A DNA stretch of 48,161 nt from Planctomycetes bacterium GWF2_41_51 (lineage in GTDB: Bacteria; Planctomycetota; Phycisphaerae; Sedimentisphaerales; UBA12454). The notes under the pieces are model-generated. The model was not told where the DNA came from. It saw only the letters and a list, made by a program, of their open reading frames with translations, and ran no database searches. The stretch lies in assembly GCA_001825665.1 (NCBI GenBank), contig MHXZ01000088.1, positions 1-48,161 on the forward strand, written 5' to 3'. Within the stretch, counting starts at the first letter, position 1. The number at the start of each line of letters is the position of its first letter. This document shows, piece by piece, positions 33,973 to 40,181 of this stretch. The position numbers and the translations under genes are program-made.

Positions 33973-34926
33973 TTAATCCACGACTTTCTTCCTGTAAATT
34001 TTCGAATCGAGTCCCTTAACAAACGCCGTCCAGTTCGAATCCCCCGGCTCATTTTCAATCTTGCCAGTAACCTGATTTATCTTGGCATCAATATTATCAA
34101 GGAAACTTACCAGAAACGCCTCCGCCGTCATCGGCAGTTTCGGCGAACCAAATTCATATTGACCATGATGCGACAGAATTATATGTTCGAGACATTCGAT
34201 AATCTCACGATTAACCTCCGTAAGTTCCGCCGCTTTTTTCTCAACCATATTCACAGTCAGCACGATATGCCCCAGTAACTGCCCGCTGTCAGAATACCCG
34301 AACGCCATCTTATAAGTCAACTCTTGCGTCTTACCCATATCATGCAGAAATATCCCCGCCAATACCATATCGCTCTGAAGCTGTGGATAAAAAGGCATTA
34401 TCGCTTTTGCCGTATTCAGCATATTATTCGTATGTTCCAGCAGCCCCCCGATATAGTTGTGATGATTCGCAGTCCCGCCCGGTGCAGTGCAGAAATTCTT
34501 CATCATCTCTTTATCGTTCACAAACTGATTAACAAGCGATTTCAAAAACGGATTCTTAATTTCCGAAACTATTTTTACAGTATCGTCCCACATCTGCTTG
34601 ATGTCTTTTTCAGTTCTCGGCAGATAATCATTAATATCCACCTTCTCCGCCGGCACTGCCGTAATACGATCTCCCACAATCTGCATTGCGTTCTGATATA
34701 TTTCGCTCCTTCCCCTGATATGTGCAAAACCTTCTTTAGGCAGCGAATTAAAAAGTTCTTCCGTCGCCTGCCAAATCCTGCCGTTGACCTTGCCCGTCCT
34801 GTCGCCGACAAACATCGCGATATACAAGTCCCCTCGCGTCGTACTCCTCAAAATCGGCTGGCTGATCATATAAACATCATCGATTGTCGTCCCGCCCTGT
34901 AATTGATTTATAAAAATATGTCCCAT
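33973..34926 (-). CDS. OB-fold / HD-domain 3'-5' exoribonuclease (YhaM type)
   Basis: 317 residues from ATG 34926; the ATG two codons earlier leaves no spacing to its AAGG. Residues about 10-90 are an OB-fold (ISQPILRSTTRGDLYIAMFV, GRIWQA). The HD domain follows: NHHNYIGGLLEHTNNM, GIFLHDMGKTQEL, ILSHHGQYEFGSP and FLVSFLDNIDAK hold the His and Asp metal ligands. The order and spacing match YhaM/CbfA. It sits upstream of the AIGQ gene on the same strand with an 11-base gap, so the two probably share a transcript. Confidence 0.9.
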   Translation of the reverse strand: MGHIFINQLQGGTTIDDVYMISQPILRSTTRGDLYIAMFVGDRTGKVNGRIWQATEELFNSLPKEGFAHIRGRSEIYQNAMQIVGDRITAVPAEKVDINDYLPRTEKDIKQMWDDTVKIVSEIKNPFLKSLVNQFVNDKEMMKNFCTAPGGTANHHNYIGGLLEHTNNMLNTAKAIMPFYPQLQSDMVLAGIFLHDMGKTQELTYKMAFGYSDSGQLLGHIVLTVNMVEKKAAELTEVNREIIECLEHIILSHHGQYEFGSPKLPMTAEAFLVSFLDNIDAKINQVTGKIENEPGDSNWTAFVKGLDSKIYRKKVVD

Positions 34927-35004
34927 TTTCATCCTTAAATTGAAGTTTTGATAATAATTAATATAGTATCATTAGCCCAATAAAACAAGCAGGATTTTTG
35001 CCGG

Positions 35005-35304
35005 TTAAATTGCTTTCAAATCAGTATATAAATCCTCCCATTCAGGATTTGACTTTTCGATCAAATTGATTTTCCATTCCCTCTTCCATTTTTTAATCTG
35101 TCTTTCTCTCGTTATTGTATCCCCAGGGTATTTGTGTTCCTCAAAATATACAAGAATGTGAATACCGGTATTCCTCGTGTAATTATCATTGCTTTTGCTT
35201 CTGTGTTCACTCATTCGCCGAATCAGGTTATCCGTCGAACCAACATAAATATCTCCCCCTTTTCTATTCGCTGTTATGTAAACAAAATGTTGTTCCATAA
35301 TCAT
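35005..35304 (-). CDS. GIY-YIG domain protein
   Basis: 99 residues; a second ATG two codons on (35298) is equally possible. HFVYITANRKGGDIYVGST gives the GIY and YIG strands, followed by LIRRMSEHR (catalytic Arg) and ERQIKKWKREWKINLIEK and NPEWEDLY at the end. This is the single-domain UvrC-like group, spread widely by transfer and common near repeats. No strong ribosome binding site. Its role as a nuclease is not shown. Confidence 0.88.
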   Translation of the reverse strand: MIMEQHFVYITANRKGGDIYVGSTDNLIRRMSEHRSKSNDNYTRNTGIHILVYFEEHKYPGDTITRERQIKKWKREWKINLIEKSNPEWEDLYTDLKAI

Positions 35305-35338
35305 TTTTTTACATCGGTTAATTTTTTTATTTTGATTC

Positions 35339-35400
35339 TGCCTGCGGAGGACTCTGTCCGGAGTTTACCCCTGTGAAAACAGTGAGACCGCAGGGACAGG
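35339..35400. repeat. Three-way-junction repeat, copy 1
   Basis: The 44 bases 35339-35382 are identical to 35571-35614. CCTGCGG (35341-35347) pairs with CCGCAGG (35388-35394); inside lie a GGACTCTGTCC hairpin and CCTGTGAAAACAG with a GAAA tetraloop. Outer TGCC also faces GGCA. This draws as a small three-way junction. Confidence 0.8.
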
Positions 35401-35570
35401 CAAAAAGCTTAAATATCACCATTCATTTTCATAAATTTATATTCTCTTCATCGCCTGTCCTCAAGAATGCAGAAAACAGGAATTCACATCATTACACAAT
35501 CCTAATCTTTTATTTTTTCCTGCGCAGAATATTACAAATTTATCCATGCTCCTTTTCCTCAACATCTGGT

Positions 35571-35625
35571 TGCCTGCGGAGGACTCTGTCCGGAGTTTAC
35601 CCCTGTGAAAACAGGGGCAGCCAAA
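35571..35625. repeat. Three-way-junction repeat, copy 2 (right arm diverged)
   Basis: Identical to copy 1 over 44 bases. The tetraloop hairpin is perfect here: CCCCTGT-GAAA-ACAGGGG. The closing arm CCGCAGG is absent and replaced by GGGGCAGCC, which can pair with upstream GGTTGCC imperfectly. Confidence 0.8.
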
Positions 35626-35804
35626 TAAAGACATCACACAAAAATGAATTGCCCAACTATAGCTACCTGTCCTGCCCGTCCATTTTGTCCGCTCCGTTAG
35701 ATGCGAGCTATCATGCCTATCTTTAAAAAACTCAGAGAACTCAATTGGAAGAGGACGTTTCAAATTAATAAACCTATTATTACTTTCTAGAAAGCTAAGA
35801 CAAT

Positions 35805-36728
35805 TTAATTAATTTTTGCCCTTAAACCCTTTTTTAATTTAGGGTTTTTGGATATCATCTCAATAGCAATATCAAAATCACTTTTTGATTTTGAAAAAAT
35901 AAATCGCTCAGAAAAAACAACTTGAAGCGAATTCACCCTCATAACATTTTCATTATTCATAAATATCGGTAAACCAGTTAGGAATGAATCCCTTAATGGA
36001 CTTTCAACTAAAGATCCTGAAATGACCACTTGTGCTAATTGAGGGCAAATAATATATAAACAGGATCTTGGCGATAAGGGTAAATATATCTCAATGCCAG
36101 GACTTAATAAACCAAGGTTTCCATAAGGTCGTTGATCAAACATGTTATCTCTTACCACAGGGTTATCAGATAAAATAAAATTTCTATTTTGTGGAGATTC
36201 ACACAAAAACCAACGTCTGGTCAATAAATGCTCAGCAAATTCTTGTGCAAATAAAACAATACAATTCAAGGCAGCCTGTTTATCATCTTCCTTGCTATAT
36301 TCACTAACCTTTTTTTTGTCACCACCAAACTGTATATCTGAACCATAATGTTGAACAATATATTCACGCATAGCTGCAAATTCTTTTTGAAGACTAGATG
36401 TGCGAACAATTTGAACTGCTATAAATAATGCCAAATTATATTTTTCATCGTCTGATAATTGTAAATTTTTATTAATTAAGATTTTATTTATGCTGTTTGC
36501 ACCCGTACCATCAACTTTTTTTAGTAAATCCTCCATATGTGGAATGTTGTGATTTTCGTTAAAGCCATCATAAAATTTATTTTCATGTGCAATATCTTTA
36601 GTGGGAGATATGAAAAAATTATTTAGCTCTTTATCCATTACCCATACTTGGGCTTTACGACCACTTTTTATTGCAAATTTCTTTAAAAGAAACTGAGGAA
36701 CATAATGTTGCTTCTTAGTTTTATTCAA
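35805..36728 (-). CDS. DUF4238 family protein
   Basis: 307 residues from TTG 36728; the conserved start of the family, QHYVPQFLLKKFA, lies at residues 7-19, so the TTG start is needed. NRNFILSDNPVV and the LPLSPRSCLYI segment also fit DUF4238. The gene is strongly AT-rich and uses A/T-ending codons, unlike murA or dapB nearby. Flanked on both sides by repeat-filled DNA and near a GIY-YIG gene. Likely acquired. Function unknown; a defence role has been guessed for some neighbours of this family but is not shown here. Confidence 0.85.
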   Translation of the reverse strand: MNKTKKQHYVPQFLLKKFAIKSGRKAQVWVMDKELNNFFISPTKDIAHENKFYDGFNENHNIPHMEDLLKKVDGTGANSINKILINKNLQLSDDEKYNLALFIAVQIVRTSSLQKEFAAMREYIVQHYGSDIQFGGDKKKVSEYSKEDDKQAALNCIVLFAQEFAEHLLTRRWFLCESPQNRNFILSDNPVVRDNMFDQRPYGNLGLLSPGIEIYLPLSPRSCLYIICPQLAQVVISGSLVESPLRDSFLTGLPIFMNNENVMRVNSLQVVFSERFIFSKSKSDFDIAIEMISKNPKLKKGLRAKIN

Positions 36729-36874
36729 AATATTTAACCACCAGTCCCGAAAAAGATAAATTAATTTGGTTTATTATTTTCTTTTCCTAAGCAGATTTCA
36801 GATAAATTTTCCCATGACATATTACATAATAGATACAACTTTCCGCTATTCACTTATCGTTTTTACTGTTTTGC

Positions 36875-36889
36875 CTGCCGCATCGGCAG
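36875..36889 (+). terminator. Short hairpin followed by T-run
   Basis: CTGCCG, loop CAT, CGGCAG, then CGTTTTT. It looks like a terminator on the plus strand, although no plus-strand gene ends before it. Confidence 0.4.
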
Positions 36890-36894
36890 CGTTT

Positions 36895-37012
36895 TTGCTT
36901 TAAGGCACAGCCTGCAAGCTAAAAAATTAAAAAGATAACACTGGAGCAAGCTTGCTTGCGGAAGGGTTACTTTTAATTTTTTTATGTGTTCGCAGAACAC
37001 GCCTTAAAGCAA
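36895..37012. repeat. 118-base element with 12-base terminal inverted repeats
   Basis: TTGCTTTAAGGC (36895-36906) and GCCTTAAAGCAA (37001-37012) are perfect inverted repeats. Inside, AAAAAATTAAAAAG (36921-36934) faces CTTTTAATTTTTTT (36970-36983), a 12-base palindrome AGCAAGCTTGCT lies at 36945-36956, and GTGTTC-GCA-GAACAC is at 36986-37000. The whole folds back on itself, like a MITE or a structured RNA. Confidence 0.7.
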
Positions 37013-37053
37013 TTATCTCTGCTGAAGCAAAGCGAAAGTCCTCGAATCTTCAG

Positions 37054-37101
37054 GATTTTTGCTCTTGCAATCCCCCTTGCGGGGACTTGAAAGCAAAAAT
37101 C
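37054..37101. repeat. 48-base nested inverted repeat
   Basis: GATTTTTGCT (37054-37063) pairs with AGCAAAAATC (37092-37101); the interior contains TCCCC (37071-37075) facing GGGGA (37081-37085). CCTC and GAGG just outside extend the pairing. Confidence 0.7.
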
Positions 37102-37182
37102 AGAGAGGATTAGCTCTGTGGCTCAAGCAATATTTTATTTTCAAAAAAACATTCGCGAAAATTCGTTCGTGTTCGGAGCCTG

Positions 37183-37200
37183 CCCTCGCGCATGCGGGGG
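37183..37200. repeat. CCCTCGC-GCAT-GCGGGGG hairpin
   Basis: Seven-pair stem with one T-G pair and a four-base loop, in a GC-rich patch inside AT-rich DNA. It resembles the first hairpin of the element in the GH67 gene. Confidence 0.5.
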
Positions 37201-37211
37201 TGGTTTAAAAT

Positions 37212-37285
37212 AATCCGTTAAATCCGTTAAATCCGTATCATCCGCGGTTAATAGCTCTGTGATTCTCTTTTTCTCTGTGGCTAAC
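37212..37285. repeat. AATCCGTTA tandem units plus CTCTGTG motif
   Basis: Three to four 9-base units (AATCCGTTA twice, then AATCCGTAT, CATCCGCGG) run into TTAATAGCTCTGTGATTC and TTCTCTGTGGCTAAC. The CTCTGTGGC wording matches the repeat next to the tRNA at 4665. Confidence 0.5.
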
Positions 37286-37303
37286 TTTTTCTTTTGCCTC
37301 CTT

Positions 37304-37370
37304 AAAAAAATAGTCTCGGCTTTTTGCCGAATCCAAAGTTTTGCACTTTACACTTTAAGTTTTAAGTTTC
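37304..37370. repeat. Dispersed repeat with GC hairpin, copy B
   Basis: Order A-run, GTCTCGGC, short loop, GCCGAA, CCAAAGTTTTGCACTTT, then AGTTTT-rich tail, as in copy A at 20812. The hairpin loop differs (TTTTT against CTTGAG) while the arms are kept, a sign of paired change. Confidence 0.7.
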
Positions 37371-37491
37371 TTCTTTGCTGCTTCCTCATCGCAGCTAAAA
37401 TTATATCCTTCATTTCCCCCAATCTCAACCGATTAAAAAAATCTTCTTTCAAAATACCCTCGAAAAGTTCGTATTTTAAACCCCTGCGCAA
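37348..37491 (-). pseudogene. Possible gene remnant or 47-residue protein
   Basis: On the minus strand 48 codons run from TTG 37491 to TAA at 37348. The product looks protein-like: GLKYELFEGILKEDFF, then NRLRLGEMKDIILAAMRKQQ, then a basic tail whose last codons lie in repeat copy B. An in-frame TGA (37492-37494) directly precedes the TTG, with further codons in the same frame before it, and no ribosome binding site is visible. It may be the tail of a decayed gene. No family was recognised. Confidence 0.3.
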
Positions 37492-37577
37492 TCAGAAATG
37501 AAGATATCCAAATTGCGTCAAAAGTAGGTTATTCTATACTCCCTATATCCTTAATTCTGCCCCCAAAACCCTATACC

Positions 37578-37653
37578 TTTTTTCACTTTTCTCCGCTTTT
37601 TTCCCACTTTTTCAGACTTTTTATGCAACATTTCACGCTTTTTCGCGACTTTT
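37578..37653. promoter_or_regulatory. Phased A-tracts, predicted curved DNA
   Basis: Eight T-tracts of 3-6 bases have centres near 37580, 37588, 37599, 37610, 37620, 37632, 37641 and 37651, on average about 10 bases apart. Such helical phasing is the classic pattern of intrinsically bent DNA. Confidence 0.55.
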
Positions 37654-37707
37654 AAAAAATTCTTCTTAACTTATTTAAATACAAACACTTATCGTTTTAA
37701 AATCGCG

Positions 37708-37784
37708 CATAACTTCTTTATTTACGTACCTGCAGCGTCCAACTTGTTTATAGACGATTTTTGCCATAAGTCCTTTATTTACGT
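37708..37784. repeat. Direct repeat pair with overlapping inverted repeat
   Basis: CATAACTTCTTTATTTACGT (37708-37727) and CATAAGTCCTTTATTTACGT (37765-37784) match at 18 of 20 positions, 57 bases apart. TAAGTCCTT in the second copy is also inverted as AAGGACTTA at 37806-37814. Confidence 0.6.
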
Positions 37785-37843
37785 TAATTTTTTGCGCACA
37801 AAAATAAGGACTTACAAACCCCGTTTAGTTTCTGCATCCAAAA

Positions 37844-38725
37844 TTACTTTTCTTCTGTCTTCTCTGGCTTTTGTGTGATTTCTTGTAGCTGTTCGTTTAT
37901 TTTTTTTAGCGTATCGACGTGATTTTGCTGAATCTCGGCAAGGCTTTCCTGGGTCTCTGAAAGTTTTTCTTTAGTTTGAACAAGTTGGACTTGTAAGCTT
38001 GCTATTGACTGTTGGTTTCTTTGTGCTTCTGCTTTCCAGTTAGCGCTGTCAATTTCGAGCATCTTTGTTTTACGGGCTGTGCTGTCATATTCGTTTACTA
38101 ATTTGCCAATATTTTCATACGCCTGCTCTAATTTCTGCTGCTGCAAATGATTTTGCAGACTGCTCCAAACAAACGCAGCTATCGTTATAGCCAGTCCAAA
38201 GGCCATAAAGGCCAAAGCGACTTTTCCGCCCGTACTGAGTTTAAACGCATCGAAAATTTTTCTGCTCAGTGACACTTTGAATTCGACCGGCAGCGGCTCG
38301 AACTTTTCCAGCTTGATTGTCGGCGCTTTATTTTCTTCCTGGGCAAATATTTTCAAATCCGGAATTGCCGCCGCAGGCTGTTGCGTTGTCGGTTTTGTAA
38401 CTGTAACAACTGGTTTATTTTGCTGAATAGAAGGCTGGAAAATTTTATTTACGATTCCGGAAAGTCTCTGTGCCTGTTCGGCGGTGTTGATATGTTCGAC
38501 TTTATTTTCATCTTGTTGTTTCGCGGATTTAGACGCGTCCAGCGGTAAATCGACTATAAATGTCTTATTTTTATGTTTTCTTATCTGCACAACTCCAAGC
38601 TTCGCGCATTCTTCCACCACGCCCGCCGAAATTCCTTGACTGCTTGCGTATTGCTGCAAAGTCAAAAGCGATTTCTTTCTGCTGAAAAGCCGGTCGTCAT
38701 TTAATTCGTTGTTGCCTATTGACAT
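37844..38725 (-). CDS. Membrane protein with helix-turn-helix-like N-terminus and coiled coil
   Basis: 293 residues from ATG 38725; the frame is open for 18 more codons but the earlier start is unsupported. Residues about 18-60 (SLLTLQQYASSQGISAGVVE and following VQIRKHKNKTFIVD) resemble an excisionase/MerR-like DNA-binding module. A Gln/Pro-rich linker follows, then one membrane helix (about 172-195) and a long coiled coil rich in Gln, Glu and Lys. A cytoplasmic sensor linked through one helix to an outer coiled coil is one reading. Family not recognised. Divergent from the signalling pair at 38871. Confidence 0.75.
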   Translation of the reverse strand: MSIGNNELNDDRLFSRKKSLLTLQQYASSQGISAGVVEECAKLGVVQIRKHKNKTFIVDLPLDASKSAKQQDENKVEHINTAEQAQRLSGIVNKIFQPSIQQNKPVVTVTKPTTQQPAAAIPDLKIFAQEENKAPTIKLEKFEPLPVEFKVSLSRKIFDAFKLSTGGKVALAFMAFGLAITIAAFVWSSLQNHLQQQKLEQAYENIGKLVNEYDSTARKTKMLEIDSANWKAEAQRNQQSIASLQVQLVQTKEKLSETQESLAEIQQNHVDTLKKINEQLQEITQKPEKTEEK

Positions 38726-38870
38726 AGTATCATTCCGAAAAAGGAGTTTAGATAAATATATTTTCGGACTTTTTGGCAAAATTCTTGAAATTTAAGGTTA
38801 GTTTTACAAAAAAACGTGCCTCTGAATACACAATAAAAAGTATCGACTTTAATTCGCCGATACAAGAGAA

Positions 38871-40181
38871 ATGAAAGTTCTTATAGCTGAAGATGATACT
38901 ACGTCAAGGATTGTACTGCAAAACCACCTGAAAAACTGGGGTTACGAAGTTATTGCGGCCGGTGACGGCGGCAATGCGTGGGATGAGATTCTGACCCAAC
39001 GACCTGAAATCGTCCTTATCGATTGGATAATGCCGGGGATAGACGGTCTTGAGTTGTGCAGGAAAATCCGCTTATTGAGCAACACACAATACATATATAT
39101 AATTTTCCTTACATCGAAAGCGGAAAACTGCGACATTGTAACCGCGCTCAACAGCGGTGCAGATGATTTTATGAGCAAGCCGTTCGATAAAGACGTTTTC
39201 CACAGCAGAATAAAAGTCGCAGAAAGAATTTTCAATTATGAAAATGAAATGCGAACAGCCCGTCAAAAAGCGGAAGATTCTCAAACAAAACTCGAACAAG
39301 TCAATCTTCAGCTCGAACTTACGTACAAAAAACTTATGGAAGCCGCACATAGAGCCGGAATGGCGGAAGTAGCCGCCAACGTTCTGCACAATGTGGGTAA
39401 TGTTCTCAACAGCATTAATGTGTCAGTGGAAATTGTCAGTGAAAAAATTGCAAATTCTGAAATTTCAAATCTGCAGAAACTTGCGCACCTCCTAAAACAA
39501 CATAGCGGGAATATTGCCGATTACCTTTCTAATGACCCCAAAGGCAAGCACATCCCAGCATATCTTTTCGAAGCGGCTGAACACCTTGTGAAACGTAAAC
39601 TGGAAATAACTGAGAACCTTAATTCTCTTATCAAAAATGTCAAACGCGTAAAAGATATTGTCAAATCGCAGCAGCTTTATACTAAAAATGAAAAGCACAG
39701 GGATATTGTTCATATTTCAGACATAATTGAGAACGCTATAGAAATAAATCACGCAGGACTCGAGCGGTTTAAAATCGAGGTTATTCGAGAATATGAAGAA
39801 CTTGGAAAAATCACAATAGATAAACATCGGCTCCTTCAAATGCTTGTAAGCATTATCGACAATGCACAGCAGGCTCTTACAGAAAGTCCTAATCAGCCGA
39901 AAATTTTAAAAATACGTACGGCAAAAAAGAATAATAAAAGAATTAAAATAGAAATATCCGATAATGGTGTCGGCATAAAATCTGAGGATGCGCATAAAAT
40001 CTTTCAACAGGGCTTTACGACAAAGCCCACAGGCCATGGCTTCGGATTACATAGCTGTCGACTTACGGCAAACGATTTACACGGCAGCATAAGTATCCAT
40101 AGTACGGGCGTCAACCAGGGCGCAACAGTAACACTTGAACTGCCTGTGACTGAAATTGAGGTGAAAAATGAAAGTCGTTAA
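38871..40181 (+). CDS. Receiver-histidine kinase hybrid (receiver first)
   Basis: 436 residues. Residues 1-120 are a receiver domain: phosphoacceptor Asp51 in LIDWIMPG and Lys103 in MSKPFD. A coiled coil (about 122-160) leads to the His region AEVAANVLHNVGNVLNSIN, where His173 is the likely phosphate acceptor; this is a non-standard H-box. The ATPase domain has IDNAQQAL (N box), DNGVGI, FQQGFTTK and GHGFGLH, all intact. No membrane segment or sensor is present, so another protein must signal to it. Overlaps the next gene by 14 bases. Confidence 0.9.
   Translation: MKVLIAEDDTTSRIVLQNHLKNWGYEVIAAGDGGNAWDEILTQRPEIVLIDWIMPGIDGLELCRKIRLLSNTQYIYIIFLTSKAENCDIVTALNSGADDFMSKPFDKDVFHSRIKVAERIFNYENEMRTARQKAEDSQTKLEQVNLQLELTYKKLMEAAHRAGMAEVAANVLHNVGNVLNSINVSVEIVSEKIANSEISNLQKLAHLLKQHSGNIADYLSNDPKGKHIPAYLFEAAEHLVKRKLEITENLNSLIKNVKRVKDIVKSQQLYTKNEKHRDIVHISDIIENAIEINHAGLERFKIEVIREYEELGKITIDKHRLLQMLVSIIDNAQQALTESPNQPKILKIRTAKKNNKRIKIEISDNGVGIKSEDAHKIFQQGFTTKPTGHGFGLHSCRLTANDLHGSISIHSTGVNQGATVTLELPVTEIEVKNESR

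Larger units (their letters stand above)
35305..35804. other. 500-base non-coding stretch with two structured repeats
   Basis: No credible gene was found. It holds two copies of a 44-base repeat at 35339 and 35571 with hairpins, and low-complexity A/T DNA. Reading frames that cross it run through the repeats. Confidence 0.65.
36729..37843. other. 1.1-kb repeat island without a confirmed gene
   Basis: The longest non-coding stretch of the window. From left to right it holds a hairpin, a 118-base element with terminal inverted repeats, a nested hairpin, a CCC/GGG hairpin, 9-base tandem units with CTCTGTG motifs, copy B of a dispersed repeat, a possible gene remnant, phased A-tracts and a direct-repeat pair. 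Each is listed separately. Confidence 0.7.

Noticed and set aside
34382-34390. A perfect DnaA-box string TGTGGATAA
   Set aside because: It lies inside the YhaM-type coding sequence and is a single site; no cluster of boxes was seen here or in the 37-kb gap.
35461-35763. A 100-codon minus-strand frame between the GIY-YIG and DUF4238 genes
   Set aside because: It runs through the 44-base structured repeat, and its second half is only the translation of that repeat. Its first part could be a fragment but has no support.
36895-37012. Integron attC site
   Set aside because: The ends lack the GTTRRRY and RYYYAAC core sites, and there is no integrase or cassette series.
37259-37501. An 80-codon plus-strand reading frame in the repeat island
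   Set aside because: Begins inside repeat DNA at GTG, runs through repeat copy B, has a low-complexity Phe/Ser/Lys product and no ribosome binding site. The opposite strand looks more protein-like.
36729-37843. CRISPR array in the repeat island
   Set aside because: The repeats are of different families, with unequal spacing and no cas genes; there is no regular repeat-spacer pattern.
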